Below are positions 10,808 to 19,968 of a stretch of DNA of 64,000 nt, piece after piece. The first letter of the stretch is position 1. Every line of letters begins with the position of its first letter. The position numbers and the translations under genes are program-made. The stretch comes from Xanthomonas campestris pv. badrii (lineage in GTDB: Bacteria > Pseudomonadota > Gammaproteobacteria > Xanthomonadales > Xanthomonadaceae). The notes under the pieces were generated by a model, which was not told the origin of the DNA, did no database searches, and saw only the letters and a list, made by a program, of their open reading frames with translations. The stretch covers positions 1,550,001 through 1,614,000 of the forward strand of contig NZ_CP051651.1 of NCBI RefSeq assembly GCF_012848175.1, given 5' to 3'.

Positions 10808-11374
10808 ATGAAGAAGCTACTCGCCGCTGCGATTGTGATTGCAGTGCTCTCCGGCTGCGCGGCCAATCCGCCGCTCAATTTTTCGGTCCCGGGTGTGGGG
10901 GTCAGCAGCAAGAAGATTGATGCCGAACTGAAGTCCCTTACGGTTACGCTGGCGCGGCCAGACGAAGCGAAAGGCAAGGTTCCGCCAGAAGCGCAGCATG
11001 AGGTGCCGCAGATGTGGGAAAACGCGCTGACCGAAGCACTCAATCGGATGGCGATCTTTCGTGACGACGCGCCGCGCAAGCTGAGCTTGTCAGTCAAGAT
11101 TCTCGCGATCGACATCCCGTCGTTCGGTGCGTCCATGACAACCAAGACTATCGCTCGCTACGAGCTTATTGATCGGGCGAACGGCAGTATCGTATATACG
11201 CAGGATGTGAGCGCATCGGGTACCGTGCCGGCCACATATGCCTTCGCTGGCGTTATTCGTGCTCGTGAATCTGTCAGCCGGGCCGCTCAGAATAATATTG
11301 CGCAATTCTTGCAGGCATTGGAAACGGTGGATGTCGGTAAGCCGATGTTTCCGAGCAGCCAGGCGAACCCGTGA
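10808..11374 (+). CDS. Predicted lipoprotein of unknown function
   Basis: 188 residues with a lipoprotein signal peptide: basic MKK, hydrophobic core, and lipobox LSGC with Cys at about 17. The mature part has no family I recognise; it is mixed alpha/beta with a repeated SLTVTLARP / LSLSVKILAI strand pattern. The start is supported by an AGGGGAAAGGA purine run just upstream. It overlaps the next lipoprotein gene by four bases (GTGA), so the two are translationally coupled. Base composition is A/T-richer than the housekeeping genes. Confidence 0.75.
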   Translation: MKKLLAAAIVIAVLSGCAANPPLNFSVPGVGVSSKKIDAELKSLTVTLARPDEAKGKVPPEAQHEVPQMWENALTEALNRMAIFRDDAPRKLSLSVKILAIDIPSFGASMTTKTIARYELIDRANGSIVYTQDVSASGTVPATYAFAGVIRARESVSRAAQNNIAQFLQALETVDVGKPMFPSSQANP

Positions 11375-11823
11375 GGTCGCTTTTACTCATCTGCATTGCT
11401 GCTGCTTTAGCTGGGTGTGCACCAAATGTGCGCACCGATAGCTATTCGGTCGGCTCGGTGGGTCAGGTCAATAGAACGGTGGCAGGCACTGTGATTAGTG
11501 CGCGCGTTGTCTCCATTGACGGCACCCAGGGTGGCGGCGCAGCCGCAGGAGCGGCAGCAGGCGGCATTGCTGGATCATCAATCGGCGGCAGTGGCCGGGC
11601 TAACGCTGTGGGAGCGGTTGGCGGCATCGTGGCAGGCGCCATCGTGGGTGCTGCTAGTGAGCGCTCGGCATCAAGGGCCGATGGCATGGAGTACGTCGTG
11701 CAGACGGAGAATGGCGCACTAATGACTGTGGTGCAGGGAGCGACACCCGCATTTCCGGTAGGCGTCAGGGTGCTTGTTCTTTATGGTTCGCCATCCAGGC
11801 TGATCGCTGATCCTCGTAACTGA
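11371..11823 (+). CDS. Glycine-zipper outer-membrane lipoprotein (SlyB-like)
   Basis: 150 residues starting at GTG. The signal peptide ends in the lipobox LAGC (Cys about 16). The mature protein has a Gly/Ala-rich zipper region (about 50-95, with GGGAAAGAAAGG and GGIVAGAIVGAA) of the type found in SlyB, Pcp and other envelope lipoproteins, then a small beta-rich C-terminal domain (MEYVVQTENGALMTVVQG). Glycine zippers form tightly packed membrane hairpins. It is coupled to the preceding lipoprotein gene by a GTGA overlap, so the products may work together in the outer membrane. The exact role is unknown. Confidence 0.78.
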   Translation: MRSLLLICIAAALAGCAPNVRTDSYSVGSVGQVNRTVAGTVISARVVSIDGTQGGGAAAGAAAGGIAGSSIGGSGRANAVGAVGGIVAGAIVGAASERSASRADGMEYVVQTENGALMTVVQGATPAFPVGVRVLVLYGSPSRLIADPRN

Positions 11824-11852
11824 CGAGAACTCATCACCCAGCACACTGCAGA

Positions 11853-11870
11853 ACCCCGCACTAGCGGGGT
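11853..11870 (+). terminator. Hairpin after the lipoprotein pair
   Basis: A 7-bp GC stem (ACCCCGC/GCGGGGT) with an ACTA loop, 30 bases after the stop. It lacks a T-run, so it is only a weak intrinsic terminator. It lies between convergent genes and could work from both sides. Confidence 0.45.
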
Positions 11871-12012
11871 CACCCACGATGAACTTGCAAGCCGTTGTCA
11901 CGCAGCGGTGTATTGGGTTCCGCAGAAATCGGTCAATCAAGCAGTACTTCGGAATTGTATTGGAGGCCTGACGTCTTGCGTGGCTGGTAATGCTTCAATT
12001 TGTCGTCGACGT

Positions 12013-14124
12013 TTATATCGTCGCGATGTTGACCTTGAACACCTCCACAGCACGGATCAACTGCACGGAGTGGTCTTCCAGCGCACGCGCGGCGGTGCTT
12101 GCTGCTTCGACCAGACGCACATTTTGCTGGGTGGTTTCGTCCATCTGGGCGATGGTGTGGTTGACCTGTTCGATGCCGCCGGCTTGTTCCTGCGAGGCGG
12201 CGGAGATGTGGCCCATGATGTCGGTGACGTGCTGGACGCTGGTGACCACCTCGCCCATGGTGGTGCCGGCGGTGTGCACCAGTGCCGAGCCGTCGGCCAC
12301 GCGTTGCACCGAGTCGTCGATCAGGCGCTTGATCTCCTTGGCGGCATCGGAGGAGCGGTGCGAGAGGGTGCGTACTTCCGATGCCACCACGGCGAATCCG
12401 CGGCCTTGTTCGCCGGCGCGTGCAGCTTCGACGGCGGCGTTCAGGGCGAGGATGTTGGTCTGGAAGGCGATGCCGTCGATGACCGAGATGATGTCGGCGA
12501 TGCGCCTGGACGCCGCTTCGATGCCGGACATGGTGTCGATGACCTGGGCGACCACATCGCGGCCCTGCGAGGCAATGGACGCGGCACCAAGGGCAAGCTG
12601 ATTGGCGCGGCCGGCGTGCTCGGCGTTCTGCTTGACGGTGGAGGTCAGCTCTTCCATCGAGGCGGCGGTTTCCTCGAGGCTGGCGGCCTGCTGCTCGCTG
12701 CGGCGCGCCAGTTCCTGGTTGCCGCTGGCGATGTCCTCGGCGGCGAAGCCAATACTGTTGGAGGTGCTCTGGATATGCGTGACGATGTCGGTGAGGCGGT
12801 GCACGGTGCTGTTGGCATCGTCACGCATGGATGCGAACACGCCGTGGAAGTTGCCGGACATGCGCACGGTCAGGTCGCCGTCGGCAATCGAGCGCAGCAG
12901 TTCGGAGAACCGGGCCAGGTTGGTGTCGGAGGTGGCCATCATGGTGTTGAGGTTTTCCACCATCAGGCGAAAGTCGTGCTCGAAGTGTTCCGGCTGGCCG
13001 CGTAGCGCGAAGTCGCCGGCGCATGCGGCCTGGGTCAGTGCGTGGATCTGCGCATTGATGGCGCGCAGGTTTTGCTTGACCTGCTGCATGGTGGCAGTGA
13101 TGGCGGCTTTTTCGCCGGGATAATGTTCGATCTCTGGTGCCAGGTCGCCAACGGCGTAGCGCCCCATGACTTCGGTCATGCGCAGCTGGGTCTGGACATG
13201 CGCGTGCACCAGTGCATTGGTGTCCTGCACCATGTGGCCGTATTCGCCAGGAAAACGCTGCGCGTCGGTGCGGTAGCTGATCTCGCCGGCGTCATGCCGA
13301 CTCGCCATGGTGCGCTGTGCGGAGATCACCTCCTGCAGGCGGTGCTGCATTTGCTGCATGGCACGCAGCAACTGGCCGGATTCGTCGTTGGCGGTCGGGG
13401 TGTCCTGGCTGCGCAGATCACCTTCGTTGATGCGCTCGGCCAGCCGCAGCGACTGGCGCAATGGCAACACCACGCTGCGGGTGAGCAGGAACGCGATGCC
13501 TGCACCGAGCAGCAATGCGACGACGGTGGAGACCACCATCAGCATCGCAAATCCCCGCGCGGTGGCAACGGCCTGTCTGGCGGCGACGCGGTTCTTGGCT
13601 TCCTGCAGGTCGATGAAGGCGTTGATGCTGGCCAGCCAGTCGATGAAGGCGGGGCGTGCCTGCTTCAGCAGCTGCTGTTCGGCGTGCGGTTTGTCTGCGG
13701 CATCCCGAAATGTGCGGACCTGCGCGATCAACGGCATGGTGCGCTGTTCGATGGATTTGATCCGCTGCAGGATCGCCTTTTCGTTTGCGTCCGTCGATGC
13801 CGCAATCAGGGCATCCAACGGTTGCGCGGAGCGGGCGTAGTCGGCGGCGAGCTTGTCGATCAATTGCTCGGCGCCATGGCGGTCTGCCGGCTCATCCATC
13901 AGCACCACATCGCGCAAGGCGATCGCGCGGTCATGCACGCTGCCGCGGAAGTTGATGGCATAGCGTTGTTTGACGCTGTTGACTTCGTTGATGGCAGTGA
14001 GCTGCTGGTCGATGCTGTGGACGCGCTGGATCCCGACCACGGTCAGGATCACCATCAAGACGATGATGGCGAGAAAGCCGAGCGCCAGGCGCTGACCGAT
14101 GCGCAGATTCGAGAGCAGGTGCAT
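12013..14124 (-). CDS. Methyl-accepting chemotaxis protein
   Basis: 703 residues. Order: short cytoplasmic N-terminus, first membrane segment (about 13-31), a periplasmic four-helix-bundle sensor (about 32-190), second membrane segment (about 192-214), HAMP and a second HAMP-like linker, then a long cytoplasmic coiled coil ending in the signalling tip with [18 protein letters not shown] and [12 protein letters not shown]. This tip docks CheA and CheW. No C-terminal CheR pentapeptide is seen. The signal is unknown. The start at 14124 ([13 protein letters not shown]) fits this receptor class. It is divergent from the KaiC-like gene. Confidence 0.92.
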   Translation of the reverse strand: MHLLSNLRIGQRLALGFLAIIVLMVILTVVGIQRVHSIDQQLTAINEVNSVKQRYAINFRGSVHDRAIALRDVVLMDEPADRHGAEQLIDKLAADYARSAQPLDALIAASTDANEKAILQRIKSIEQRTMPLIAQVRTFRDAADKPHAEQQLLKQARPAFIDWLASINAFIDLQEAKNRVAARQAVATARGFAMLMVVSTVVALLLGAGIAFLLTRSVVLPLRQSLRLAERINEGDLRSQDTPTANDESGQLLRAMQQMQHRLQEVISAQRTMASRHDAGEISYRTDAQRFPGEYGHMVQDTNALVHAHVQTQLRMTEVMGRYAVGDLAPEIEHYPGEKAAITATMQQVKQNLRAINAQIHALTQAACAGDFALRGQPEHFEHDFRLMVENLNTMMATSDTNLARFSELLRSIADGDLTVRMSGNFHGVFASMRDDANSTVHRLTDIVTHIQSTSNSIGFAAEDIASGNQELARRSEQQAASLEETAASMEELTSTVKQNAEHAGRANQLALGAASIASQGRDVVAQVIDTMSGIEAASRRIADIISVIDGIAFQTNILALNAAVEAARAGEQGRGFAVVASEVRTLSHRSSDAAKEIKRLIDDSVQRVADGSALVHTAGTTMGEVVTSVQHVTDIMGHISAASQEQAGGIEQVNHTIAQMDETTQQNVRLVEAASTAARALEDHSVQLIRAVEVFKVNIATI

Positions 14125-14488
14125 AGGATGATCCGACAGGCAGAAGGGCGGGAGGTCCCGACAACAGGGGCGAAGGCTTGCGATACGGCCGGGGGACAGC
14201 AGGACGCTGCAGCAACGGACAGGTCTCGACCTGACTGTTAGCGGCCTCGGCCGATAAAACTGAACTCTGCGCCGCAGCAGGTTCAGGTGCGGTTGGACCA
14301 GCAGTCGCATCCGCTGGAAACGGCATGGCTTGGCTCACATCCGCCAGCATCGGCAACAAGTCGAATCGTCGATAGTGCTTCACCGATCACAGTAGGCGCG
14401 GCCGACGGCCTGCTGGATCAGGCCAGGCGAGCTGATCAGTACGGCTGCAGGCAATGGGTGACCAGGCTTGCGTGATAAATTTGACGGC
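14125..14488. other. Divergent intergenic region between MCP and KaiC-like genes
   Basis: 364 bases holding the 5' regions of both genes. I see no clear -35/-10 pair, operator or hairpin, and no supported reading frame. A TTG at 14468 could extend the KaiC-like gene by seven codons. Confidence 0.5.
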
Positions 14489-16003
14489 ATGGATAACGTA
14501 AAGCCGACGATCGCAAACCGTATCACCACCGGGACGACGGGGCTCGACACCATCCTCCGCGGTGGCCTGCCGGCCAACCGGCTGTACCTGCTGGAAGGCC
14601 AGCCCGGCTCCGGCAAGACCACCCTGTCGCTGCAGTTCCTGCTCGATGGCGCCGCCAAGGGCGAAAGTTGCCTGTATGTCACGCTGTCGGAAACCATCGA
14701 TGAGCTCAACGAGGTGGCTGCCTCGCATGACTGGTCGCTGGAGGCGCTGCACGTGTTCGAGCTTGCCTCGGCCGAGGCGTTTCTGGGCGATGGCCGCCAA
14801 CAATCCATCCTGCACCCCTGGGAGATGGAGCTGGACGGCACGATCAAGCTGATCCAGGCCGAGGTCGATCGGGTCAAGCCGACGCGGGTGGTGTTCGACT
14901 CGTTGTCGGAGTTGCGTCTGCTGGCGCAGGATTCGCTGCGTTACCGGCGGCAGGTGCTGGCGCTCAAGCAATTCTTCGCGCCGCGCAATATCACCGTGTT
15001 CCTGGTGGACGACCTCACCGACGAGAACGGCGAGCGCGACGCGCATCTGCACAGCCTGTGCCACGGGGTGATCTCCCTGGAGCGGATGACGCTGGATTTC
15101 GGCGCGGCGCGGCGGCGGATGCAGGTGCAGAAACTGCGTGGCGTCAATTTCATCGCCGGCTACCACGACATCACCATCGCCACCGGTAGCATGCGGATCT
15201 ATCCGCGCCTGATCGCCTCAGACCACCATGTGCCGTTTATCGGTGATGCGGTGTCCAGCGGCGTGGAGCGCATCGATGCGCTGCTGCACGGCGGCCCGTT
15301 GCGCGGTACCAGCACGCTGCTGACCGGGCCGGCGGGCTCGGGCAAGACCAACGTCGCCCTGCAATACGTGAGCGCGGCCTGCGAACGGGGCGAGCACTGC
15401 TGCGTGCTGCAGTTCGACGAGCGCACCGGCACGCTGCTGACGCGTGCCGAGAACCTGGGCATGGATCTGCGCAAGCGTCTGGCATCGGGGCTGCTGGAAC
15501 TGCATCAAATGGATCCGGCCGAGCTGACGCCTGGAGAGTTCGCCTGGGCGGTGCGCGAAAGCGTGGAGGCGCGCAACTGCCGCGTGCTGGTGATCGACAG
15601 CCTCAACGGCTACCTGTCGTCGATGCCGCAGGAAAAGCAGCTGATGTTGCAGATGCATGAGCTGCTGTCGTATCTCAACCAGAGCGGCGTGACCACGTTC
15701 CTGATCAATCCGCAAGATGGCCTGGTGGGCACGATGTCCACCGGCAACCTCAATATTTCCTACATGGCCGACACCGTCATCCTGTTCCGCTTCTTCGAGG
15801 CGCATGGGCGGATTCGCAAGGCCTTGTCGGTCATCAAGAACCGTAGCGGCGCGCATGAAGATTCGATCCGCGAGATGCGGATCGGCAGCACCGGCCTGCA
15901 CCTGAGCGAGCCGCTCGAGCACTTCCATGGGGTGCTGACCGGCACACCGCAATTCGTTGGAGACGGTGCGCCGTTGCTGGATCGTGCACTTGACCAGGTG
16001 TGA
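14489..16003 (+). CDS. KaiC-like RecA-superfamily ATPase with two domains
   Basis: 504 residues made of two tandem KaiC/RecA-type ATPase domains. The first (about 12-245) has P-loop GQPGSGKT at 37-44 and a CLYVTLSET strand. The second (about 255-490) has P-loop GPAGSGKT at 280-287 and Walker B-like RVLVIDSL. In cyanobacteria KaiC runs the circadian clock; in other bacteria these double-domain proteins pair with histidine kinases and serve stress or signalling roles. No kaiA or kaiB is visible. The 3' end overlaps the histidine kinase gene, so the pair is surely cotranscribed and probably acts together. Confidence 0.9.
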   Translation: MDNVKPTIANRITTGTTGLDTILRGGLPANRLYLLEGQPGSGKTTLSLQFLLDGAAKGESCLYVTLSETIDELNEVAASHDWSLEALHVFELASAEAFLGDGRQQSILHPWEMELDGTIKLIQAEVDRVKPTRVVFDSLSELRLLAQDSLRYRRQVLALKQFFAPRNITVFLVDDLTDENGERDAHLHSLCHGVISLERMTLDFGAARRRMQVQKLRGVNFIAGYHDITIATGSMRIYPRLIASDHHVPFIGDAVSSGVERIDALLHGGPLRGTSTLLTGPAGSGKTNVALQYVSAACERGEHCCVLQFDERTGTLLTRAENLGMDLRKRLASGLLELHQMDPAELTPGEFAWAVRESVEARNCRVLVIDSLNGYLSSMPQEKQLMLQMHELLSYLNQSGVTTFLINPQDGLVGTMSTGNLNISYMADTVILFRFFEAHGRIRKALSVIKNRSGAHEDSIREMRIGSTGLHLSEPLEHFHGVLTGTPQFVGDGAPLLDRALDQV

Positions 16004-18062
16004 TGCGGATGGATCGATTGTCCATATCATTGCGCCGTTCGGGCGCGATGCAGACAGCATTGCCAGCATCGTCGGCGAGCGCGGGCTGACGCGTAAGGTC
16101 TATGGCGCATTGACCGCGCTGGCCGGCGACCTGCGCGACAGCTCTGGGGTGGTGGTCCTGACCGAAGAAGCGGTGGGCGGCAATCTGCAGGAGCTGCAGC
16201 AGATCCTGCAAGACCAGGCGGCATGGTCGGATATTCCGTTCGTGCTGCTGCGCGCACCGCGTGGCAGCCATCGTGGCCGGCATGCCAACCTGCCGGCCGA
16301 AATGACCAATGTCATCGAGCTGGAGCGTCCGCTCAGTTCGGCCTCCCTGTTGAGTGCGGTCTCCACCGCGCTGCGGTCGCGGCAGAAGCAATTCGTGATC
16401 CGCGACCAGATGGCGCAGCTGGCCGAGAGCCGGGCCGCACTGGCATTGAGCGAAGCCGAGCTGCGCCGGGTCACCGACGCCTTGCCGGTGCTGATCGCCT
16501 TCATCGACAAGCACCTGGTGTACCGCTTCGCCAACCGTTCCTACGAAGACTGGATCGGTATTCCGCCGCAGGAGGTGATCGGCCGGCCGCTGGTGGATGT
16601 GGTGGGGCCGGCGGTGGTGGCCGAGCGTCGCGCCTGGATCGAGGCGGCACTGGCGGGCCAAGCGCTCACCATGGAAGCGAGCTGGCCGCATGCCGACGGG
16701 CGCCGCCGCGATGCCGAGATCCGCTACATGCCACGGTTTGACGCGGACGGGCAGGTGGACGGGTTCCATGTGTTTGCCACCGATATCACGGCGCGCGCGC
16801 AGGCAATGGAGTCGGTGCAGCAGCAGGCCAGCCTGCTCGAGGCCAAGGTGGCCGAGCGCACTGCCGAGCTGCAGCAGCAGATGCAGGCGCGCGAATCCAG
16901 CGAGGCTGCGCTGCGCCAGGCACAGAAGATGGAAGCGGTGGGTCAGCTGACCGGCGGCATTGCGCACGATTTCAACAACATGCTGACCGGTATCCTGTCG
17001 GCGCTGGACCTGGCGCGGTTGCGCATCGATCAGGGGCGCACCGAAGGGCTGGGCCGCTTTCTGGATGTAGCCGCGGCATCGGCCCTTCGCGCGGCTGCGC
17101 TGACCCAGCGCCTGCTGGCGTTTTCTCGCCGGCAATCGCTGGAAGCGCGGCATCTGCACGTCAACGATCTGGTGCTCTCGCTGCAGGATTTGCTGGCGAG
17201 CACGCTTGGCGAATCGGTGCGCCTGGAGGCCGATCTGTGCGAGGCGCTGCCACAGGCCTATGTGGACGAAAATCAGCTGGAAAGCGCGCTGCTCAACCTG
17301 GCCATCAATGCCCGCGATGCGATGCCCGATGGCGGGCTGTTGCGCATCGCCACGCGGCATCTGCGTGTGGAAGACAGCGCGCTGGAGCTGGGCCGTGGCA
17401 TCGCCCTGGCGCCGGGCGACTACGCGGTGGTGTCGGTGACCGATACCGGCACCGGCATGCCGGCGGATGTGCTGGAGCGCGTGTTCGAGCCGTTCTACAC
17501 CACCAAGCCGATCGGGCAGGGGACCGGCCTTGGCATGTCGATGATCTATGGCTTCATGCAGCAGTCCCATGGACAGGTGTGGGTGGAATCGCAGCTGGGC
17601 GTAGGCACCACGGTCAGCCTGTACCTGCCGGCCGGCAACAGCGTGCAGAGCGTAGCGCTGGAACCGCCGACCGGCACGGTGCTGGCGGGCCAGGGGCAGC
17701 AGGTGCTGGTGGTGGAAGACGACGAACAGGTGCGCCTGCTGGTCACCGAGTTGCTGGGCGAGCTGGGCTACCAGGCCGAAGTGGTGGCCGATGCCGACGC
17801 CGCGCTGCCGATCCTGGCATCGCCGCGACGGATCGATCTGCTGGTCACCGACGTCGGCCTGCCCGGTCTCAACGGGCGCCAGCTGGCGGAGATCGCGCGG
17901 CAGTCGCGCGGCGATCTGCCGGTGATCTTCATGACCGGCTATGCGGAGACCGCGCGCGACCGCGGCGAATTCCTTGGCGAGGGCATGAGCATGATCGCCA
18001 AGCCATTTACGCTGGGCGAGTTCAGCGGAAAATTGCACGAGGTGCTGGGGCCGTCGTCCTGA
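15966..18062 (+). CDS. Hybrid sensor histidine kinase with PAS and C-terminal receiver domain
   Basis: About 698 residues. Order: an N-terminal receiver-like domain without clear acidic residues (about 15-135), a PAS domain (about 165-275), a coiled coil, HisKA with GGIAHDFNNML (His about 334), the HATPase domain with NLAINARDAMP and GTGLGMSM, then a receiver domain (about 575-695) with VVEDDEQ and the phospho-acceptor in LLVTDVG (Asp about 629). It starts inside the kaiC-like gene. There is no good ATG: GTG 15966 follows GGAG, and TTG 15957 is an alternative. No membrane segment is seen, so it is cytoplasmic. The output partner may be the KaiC-like protein. Confidence 0.88.
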   Translation: MRRCWIVHLTRCDADGSIVHIIAPFGRDADSIASIVGERGLTRKVYGALTALAGDLRDSSGVVVLTEEAVGGNLQELQQILQDQAAWSDIPFVLLRAPRGSHRGRHANLPAEMTNVIELERPLSSASLLSAVSTALRSRQKQFVIRDQMAQLAESRAALALSEAELRRVTDALPVLIAFIDKHLVYRFANRSYEDWIGIPPQEVIGRPLVDVVGPAVVAERRAWIEAALAGQALTMEASWPHADGRRRDAEIRYMPRFDADGQVDGFHVFATDITARAQAMESVQQQASLLEAKVAERTAELQQQMQARESSEAALRQAQKMEAVGQLTGGIAHDFNNMLTGILSALDLARLRIDQGRTEGLGRFLDVAAASALRAAALTQRLLAFSRRQSLEARHLHVNDLVLSLQDLLASTLGESVRLEADLCEALPQAYVDENQLESALLNLAINARDAMPDGGLLRIATRHLRVEDSALELGRGIALAPGDYAVVSVTDTGTGMPADVLERVFEPFYTTKPIGQGTGLGMSMIYGFMQQSHGQVWVESQLGVGTTVSLYLPAGNSVQSVALEPPTGTVLAGQGQQVLVVEDDEQVRLLVTELLGELGYQAEVVADADAALPILASPRRIDLLVTDVGLPGLNGRQLAEIARQSRGDLPVIFMTGYAETARDRGEFLGEGMSMIAKPFTLGEFSGKLHEVLGPSS

Positions 18063-18230
18063 ATCATGGCGTGGCATGTGCTACGCCGATGGTCTGGCAA
18101 GCGTCACCACTGCTGGCGTGGTTGGCGACCTGGGCGCAGCGCTGCCGGGCAGCACCAACGAACACCAGGGCTGTTCGAAGCGTGCATGCGCGAAGACCTC
18201 GCGCTTCGATCAAGGCAACCGCAGCAATGC

Positions 18231-18944
18231 TCAGCGCGCCGCGCGACCGGGTTGCCGCGCACTGGCCATCGATTCGACCACGGCAATCTTGTCGGCGACC
18301 GCCTTCTGCATGGGCGAGCCGTTCTCCAGTAATCCGTGCAGATGGCGCCAATGTGTGGTGGCCGCGGTGTAGTCGTGCTGCTGGAAATCGCTGATGCCCA
18401 GCAGCCACAGCCCGCGCTGGTTGTCCGGCTCGCGCGCGATCAACTGCTGCAGCCGCGTGCGTGAGGCCGCATCGATGGCGAAGTCGCTGTGGGTTGCCAT
18501 GTCGGCGGCGATCCAGCCGACGATGGCGGCACTGGTCTGCGGCGCGATCTTCAACGCTTGCGCATAGGCATCGCGGGCCTCTGCGGGGCGGTTGTTCTGC
18601 TCGTGCGTCTTGGCCTGTTGCATCCACGACTCCAGCGCCTGCATCCGTACGGCCTCTGCGGCACTGGCAGCTTGCGTTTGCGCAGGCTCGGCCATGGGCA
18701 CGGCTTGTGCGCTTGGTGGTGCGGCCGGTCGCGGCGGCGCAGCGACCACCCGCTGCACGATCGCCTCGGGCGCGCCCACCAGCCGATACAGCCCGGCGGT
18801 GGCGATCGGCAGGGCCACCGCCAACAAGACCGGCAGCGCGTAACGCCCACTGCCATGACGCGTCGGGTTGCGCAGCAGCGGCAACAGCACTAGCAGCAGC
18901 GCGGCGGCGACCAGCACGGCGCTGGCGAGATAGAAACCGGTCAT
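18231..18944 (-). CDS. ccmI: Cytochrome c biogenesis protein CcmI (CycH)
   Basis: 237 residues. An N-terminal pair of membrane segments (about 3-22 and 37-55) and a C-terminal TPR-like helical domain (about 105-225, with NNRPAEARDAYAQALKIAP). CcmI holds apocytochrome c for the CcmF/H haem ligase. It is the last gene of the ccm operon; its ATG shares one base with the ccmH stop (TGATG), a translational coupling. It is shorter than E. coli CcmH, in which this domain is fused to CcmH, as is normal when the two are split. Confidence 0.85.
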   Translation of the reverse strand: MTGFYLASAVLVAAALLLVLLPLLRNPTRHGSGRYALPVLLAVALPIATAGLYRLVGAPEAIVQRVVAAPPRPAAPPSAQAVPMAEPAQTQAASAAEAVRMQALESWMQQAKTHEQNNRPAEARDAYAQALKIAPQTSAAIVGWIAADMATHSDFAIDAASRTRLQQLIAREPDNQRGLWLLGISDFQQHDYTAATTHWRHLHGLLENGSPMQKAVADKIAVVESMASARQPGRAAR

Positions 18945-19429
18945 CACCACTCTTCCTCTGCCTGCGGTGCTGCCGGTGTGCCCACCCGCGCGCGTTTGCG
19001 CACGGTATGGATCACCACGCCGGCCCCGGCACCCAGCATCAGCAACGGCCCGAACCACAGCAGCCAGGTGCCGCGCTTGACCGGCGGGTCGTACAGCACG
19101 AAATCCGAATAGCGCTCGACCATGTACTGCTTGATCTGCGCATCGCTCCTGCCGGCCTGCACTTGCGCAAATACCTGATGGCGCAGGTCGCGTGCCAGGC
19201 TGGCGTTGGAATCGGCCAGATTTTCGTTCTGGCACACCAGGCAACGCAGTTGTGCGGTCAGCCGTTGATAACGCGCTTCTTCGCTGCGGTCCTTGAAGGG
19301 CAGCGGGTCCACTGCCTGCGCCTGCACGCACGGCGCCAGCAGCACGCCCAGCAGCAACACCAGCAACAGGCGCAGCTGCCGGGCCTGTCGACGGCGGTGC
19401 GCCTGCAGGCGGCGATAGCCCGGAATCAT
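18944..19429 (-). CDS. ccmH: Cytochrome c biogenesis thioredoxin-like protein CcmH (CycL)
   Basis: 161 residues. Signal anchor, then a periplasmic three-helix domain with the redox motif LRCLVCQN (Cys about 63 and 66), and a C-terminal membrane segment (about 120-142). CcmH reduces the CXXCH disulfide of apocytochrome c before haem attachment. It overlaps ccmG by four bases and ccmI by one. Confidence 0.95.
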   Translation of the reverse strand: MIPGYRRLQAHRRRQARQLRLLLVLLLGVLLAPCVQAQAVDPLPFKDRSEEARYQRLTAQLRCLVCQNENLADSNASLARDLRHQVFAQVQAGRSDAQIKQYMVERYSDFVLYDPPVKRGTWLLWFGPLLMLGAGAGVVIHTVRKRARVGTPAAPQAEEEW

Positions 19430-19968
19430 GGCGCCCCCTTGGGCAACGCGGCGATGGCGGGCAGCAACTCGGCATCGATGACGGCGGGGGTGAGCACGCC
19501 GATATGCTTGTAGCGGATCATGCCCTGCGCATCGATCAGGAAGGTTTCCGGCGCGCCGTAGACACCGAAGTCGATCGCGGTCTGGCCCGGCTCGTCGGCG
19601 ATCACCACGGCGTACGGGTTGCCCAGTCGTGCCAGCCAGGCGGTGGCATCGGCTGGTGCGTCCTTGTAGTTGTAGCCGATCAACGCCACGCCAAGCCTGC
19701 CGGCCTGCGCCATCAGCACCGGGTGCTCATGCACGCATTCGGCGCACCAGCTGCCGAACACGTTGAGCACATAGGGCTTGCCCAGCAACTGCTCACGGGT
19801 GACGTGCTGGTCGGGCGCATCCAGTCGCGGCAGCGAAAACGCCGGCGCGGGCTTGCCGATCAACGGCGAGGGCACCTCGCGCGGGTTGTGCTGCATGGTC
19901 CAGTAGATGCCGAAGCCGAACAGCGCGGCGACCGACAAGAACCCCAGCAGGGGCAGAATGCGCTTCAC
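19426..19968 (-). CDS. ccmG: Thiol:disulfide interchange protein CcmG (DsbE)
   Basis: 180 residues. One N-terminal membrane anchor (about 4-23), then a periplasmic thioredoxin fold with active site WCAEC (Cys 75 and 78) and the cis-proline loop YGAPETFLID. It reduces CcmH or apocytochrome for haem ligation. The CXXC dipeptide Ala-Glu differs from the Pro-Thr of E. coli CcmG, but an acidic residue here is common in reductive CcmG proteins. Overlaps ccmF and ccmH by four bases each. Confidence 0.95.
   Translation of the reverse strand: MKRILPLLGFLSVAALFGFGIYWTMQHNPREVPSPLIGKPAPAFSLPRLDAPDQHVTREQLLGKPYVLNVFGSWCAECVHEHPVLMAQAGRLGVALIGYNYKDAPADATAWLARLGNPYAVVIADEPGQTAIDFGVYGAPETFLIDAQGMIRYKHIGVLTPAVIDAELLPAIAALPKGAP

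Noticed and set aside
15834..18077. A 747-codon open frame on the minus strand
   Set aside because: It runs opposite the KaiC-like and histidine kinase genes, which have clear domains. It has Arg/His/Gln-rich, domain-free sequence: a GC-bias shadow.
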